NCBI GenBank assembly: GCA_005778315.1
Contig: SXOW01000173.1
Coordinates: 1 to 16,414 of the forward strand
Direction: 5' to 3'
Length of the DNA stretch: 16,414 nucleotides
From: Acidobacteriota bacterium
Lineage (GTDB): Bacteria; Acidobacteriota; Vicinamibacteria; Vicinamibacterales; UBA8438
Shown here: positions 15,429-16,414 of the stretch, in pieces
Position numbering within the stretch: position 1 is the first letter of the stretch
Layout: each line of letters begins with the position of its first letter
Position numbers and translations under genes: made by a program
Notes under the pieces: generated by a model
The model's input: the letters and a program-made list of their open reading frames with translations, nothing else
Told to the model about the DNA's origin: nothing
Databases searched by the model: none

Positions 15429-15487
15429 CCGCCAGACGAACGGGCGGTCGCGGCTGGTGTTGAGGGCTGTTCGCTGGAGTGGCGAAC
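15429..15487 (+). promoter_or_regulatory. structured 5' leader with two hairpins
   Basis: Between the promoter and the ribosome-binding site, CCGCC (15429-15433) pairs with GGCGG (15443-15447), and GTTCGC (15469-15474) pairs perfectly with GCGAAC (15482-15487) over a 7-nt loop. The second hairpin ends 5 nt before the AGGGAGAG ribosome-binding site, so it could affect translation. No known riboswitch class is recognised. Confidence 0.3.
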
Positions 15488-15508
15488 GTTTCAGGGAGAG
15501 ATAACACC

Positions 15509-15628
15509 GTGTCTGTTCGTACGATAGTAATAACCCTCGTCGTCTGCTTGGTCAGCAACTGGAGCCTTGCAGGCGGCTGGGTTCGCCCAGACCGTTGCTC
15601 GCAATTTGGAGGGCAATTCGGATCCTGA
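15509..15628 (+). other. detached start and signal-peptide reading frame of the terminal gene
   Basis: A strong Shine-Dalgarno sequence AGGGAGAG (15493-15500) stands 8 nt before a GTG at 15509. The frame reads MSVRTIVITLVVCL and on, a typical signal-peptide start, then runs out of frame with the downstream gene and stops at TGA 15626-15628 after 39 codons. The body of the gene is in the +1 frame relative to it. Removing one G of the GG at 15550-15551 would join CL directly to SATGALQAAGFAQ, giving a normal signal peptide with cleavage near FAQ. This is most likely the true 5' end of the next gene. Confidence 0.6.
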
Positions 15629-16325
15629 CATCGACAGACTCGGGCCGCCGGTCCTGGCCGTCGTCAATGGCGAATATCGCAGCTCCATCATCGCGCATCC
15701 GGAAAACGGCGTGCTGCCGTACAACGAACGCGGCGCGCAACGGGCCGCGCACCGGTACTTCGAGGGCGTTGGATACGCCGGTCCCGAGCAGCGGCCTGGG
15801 GTCGAGCGCTGCACGGAGGCGTGGGGCTCGCCGCCGATGCGTGCGTTCATGTATCAGTTGTTTCATGGCATTGTGCAGACCGCCGATACGGTCGTGATCG
15901 CCAGCGAAGAGCTCGCATCCATACGCGTCATTCACATGGACGGAAAGACCCGCCCAGATGCCATCACCGGCTTCCAGAAGTGCTCGGTGGGGCGTTGGGA
16001 GGGTGACACGCTGGTGGTCGAAACCACGCACTACAGTGATGTCAATCCGGAACGCGCCTCGACCGGCCGGCCCATGCTCATCAGCGGTGACGCCCGGGTG
16101 GTTGAGCGCTTCACACGAACGTCCGACACGGAACTGCAGTATCAGTATTCAGTTGACGATCCCACCTACTACACGGAGCCCTGGCAGGGTGAGTTCTCCT
16201 TCAGCCTAGAAGAGAGCGACCATCTCTTCGAGTACGCGTGCCATGAAGGCAACTACAGCATGGTCGGTGCGCTTCGTGGTCAACGCGTCGTCGAGGCTGA
16301 AGCAGAACAGAAGGGCAGAGACTAA
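15567..16325 (+). CDS. exported protein of unknown function with CHEGNY C-terminal motif; 5' end frameshifted
   Basis: As read, 252 residues starting at a poor TTG with no properly spaced ribosome-binding site; the likely real start is the GTG at 15509 in another frame. Visible blocks: LGPPVLAVVNGEYRSSI, RRAQR-like GAQRAAH with ENGVLPYNERG before it, a middle with SPPMRAFMYQLF, then MDGKTRPDAI, SVGRWEGDTLVVETTHYSD, RVVERFTRTSDTELQYQYSVDDP, and the terminal EYACHEGNYSMVGALRG. I recognise the G-R-W-E-G-D-T-L-V-V-E-T and C-H-E-G-N-Y pattern from a large family of uncharacterised exported proteins common in Acidobacteriota and marine Proteobacteria; no biochemical function is known to me. Divergent from the moxR operon. 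Could be a functional gene with an assembly indel or a recent pseudogene. Confidence 0.8.
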   Translation: MQAAGFAQTVARNLEGNSDPDIDRLGPPVLAVVNGEYRSSIIAHPENGVLPYNERGAQRAAHRYFEGVGYAGPEQRPGVERCTEAWGSPPMRAFMYQLFHGIVQTADTVVIASEELASIRVIHMDGKTRPDAITGFQKCSVGRWEGDTLVVETTHYSDVNPERASTGRPMLISGDARVVERFTRTSDTELQYQYSVDDPTYYTEPWQGEFSFSLEESDHLFEYACHEGNYSMVGALRGQRVVEAEAEQKGRD

Positions 16326-16414
16326 GGCGACACGGGCCAGACGTTTCCTGGATAGGCGGTCCTAGCCCGCGGAATGCGCCTACTGCGTGGTGGACTCTTC
16401 GTCCTTCTACCAGC

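Noticed and set aside
1..16414. Mobile element, CRISPR array, tRNA or rRNA
   Set aside because: No transposase or integrase motifs, no regularly spaced repeats, no cloverleaf or rRNA-like conserved stretches were seen on either strand.

Overview
This is a GC-rich (roughly two-thirds G+C by eye), densely coding bacterial chromosome segment. No phage genes, transposases, CRISPR array, rRNA or tRNA were seen. The gene families suggest an environmental Gram-negative bacterium: a DUF6351-type lipoprotein, an exported acidobacterial/marine-type protein ending in a CHEGNY motif, and a periplasm-facing MoxR/VWA operon. Acidobacteriota (Vicinamibacteria-like) is my best guess, but it rests on family impressions, not on a marker gene.

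Left part (1-4427). A minus-strand PLP aminotransferase, cut by the left window edge, is divergent from a plus-strand pair: a small all-helical protein of unknown function (1268-1792) and a RapA/HepA-type SNF2 ATPase (1908-4427). A 9-bp perfect inverted repeat sits in the divergent promoter region.

Centre (4428-9156). A class III aminotransferase (4492-5859) and an exported beta-rich protein (5866-6732) form a tight minus-strand pair. They are driven by a good sigma70-like promoter whose leader carries a tandem/palindromic CGAACA-type motif. Divergent from it, with its own extended -10 promoter, is a large DUF6351-family lipoprotein with a GCSGGS nucleophile-elbow motif (6979-9156).

Right part (9206-15272). 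Six minus-strand genes, overlapping or nearly so, form one operon. In transcription order they are MoxR AAA+ ATPase, DUF58 protein, membrane protein with an exported BatD/MxaA-like domain, VWA membrane protein, small membrane-anchored TPR-like protein, and a second VWA membrane protein. This order is that of mxaR-S-A-C-K-L, the calcium-insertion and maturation genes of methanol dehydrogenase, but no mxaF/xoxF dehydrogenase gene, mxaJ, mxaG or mxaI lies in the window. The likely reading is a MoxR/VWA chaperone system acting on an unidentified periplasmic or membrane client. This is the most interesting system here.

Right end (15273-16414). A 236-bp divergent intergenic region holds degenerate direct repeats, a sigma70-like promoter and a leader with two hairpins. 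It is followed by an exported protein gene whose ribosome-binding site, start and signal peptide are out of frame with the body of the gene, indicating a frameshift or a sequencing indel. Nothing recognisable lies in 16326-16414.
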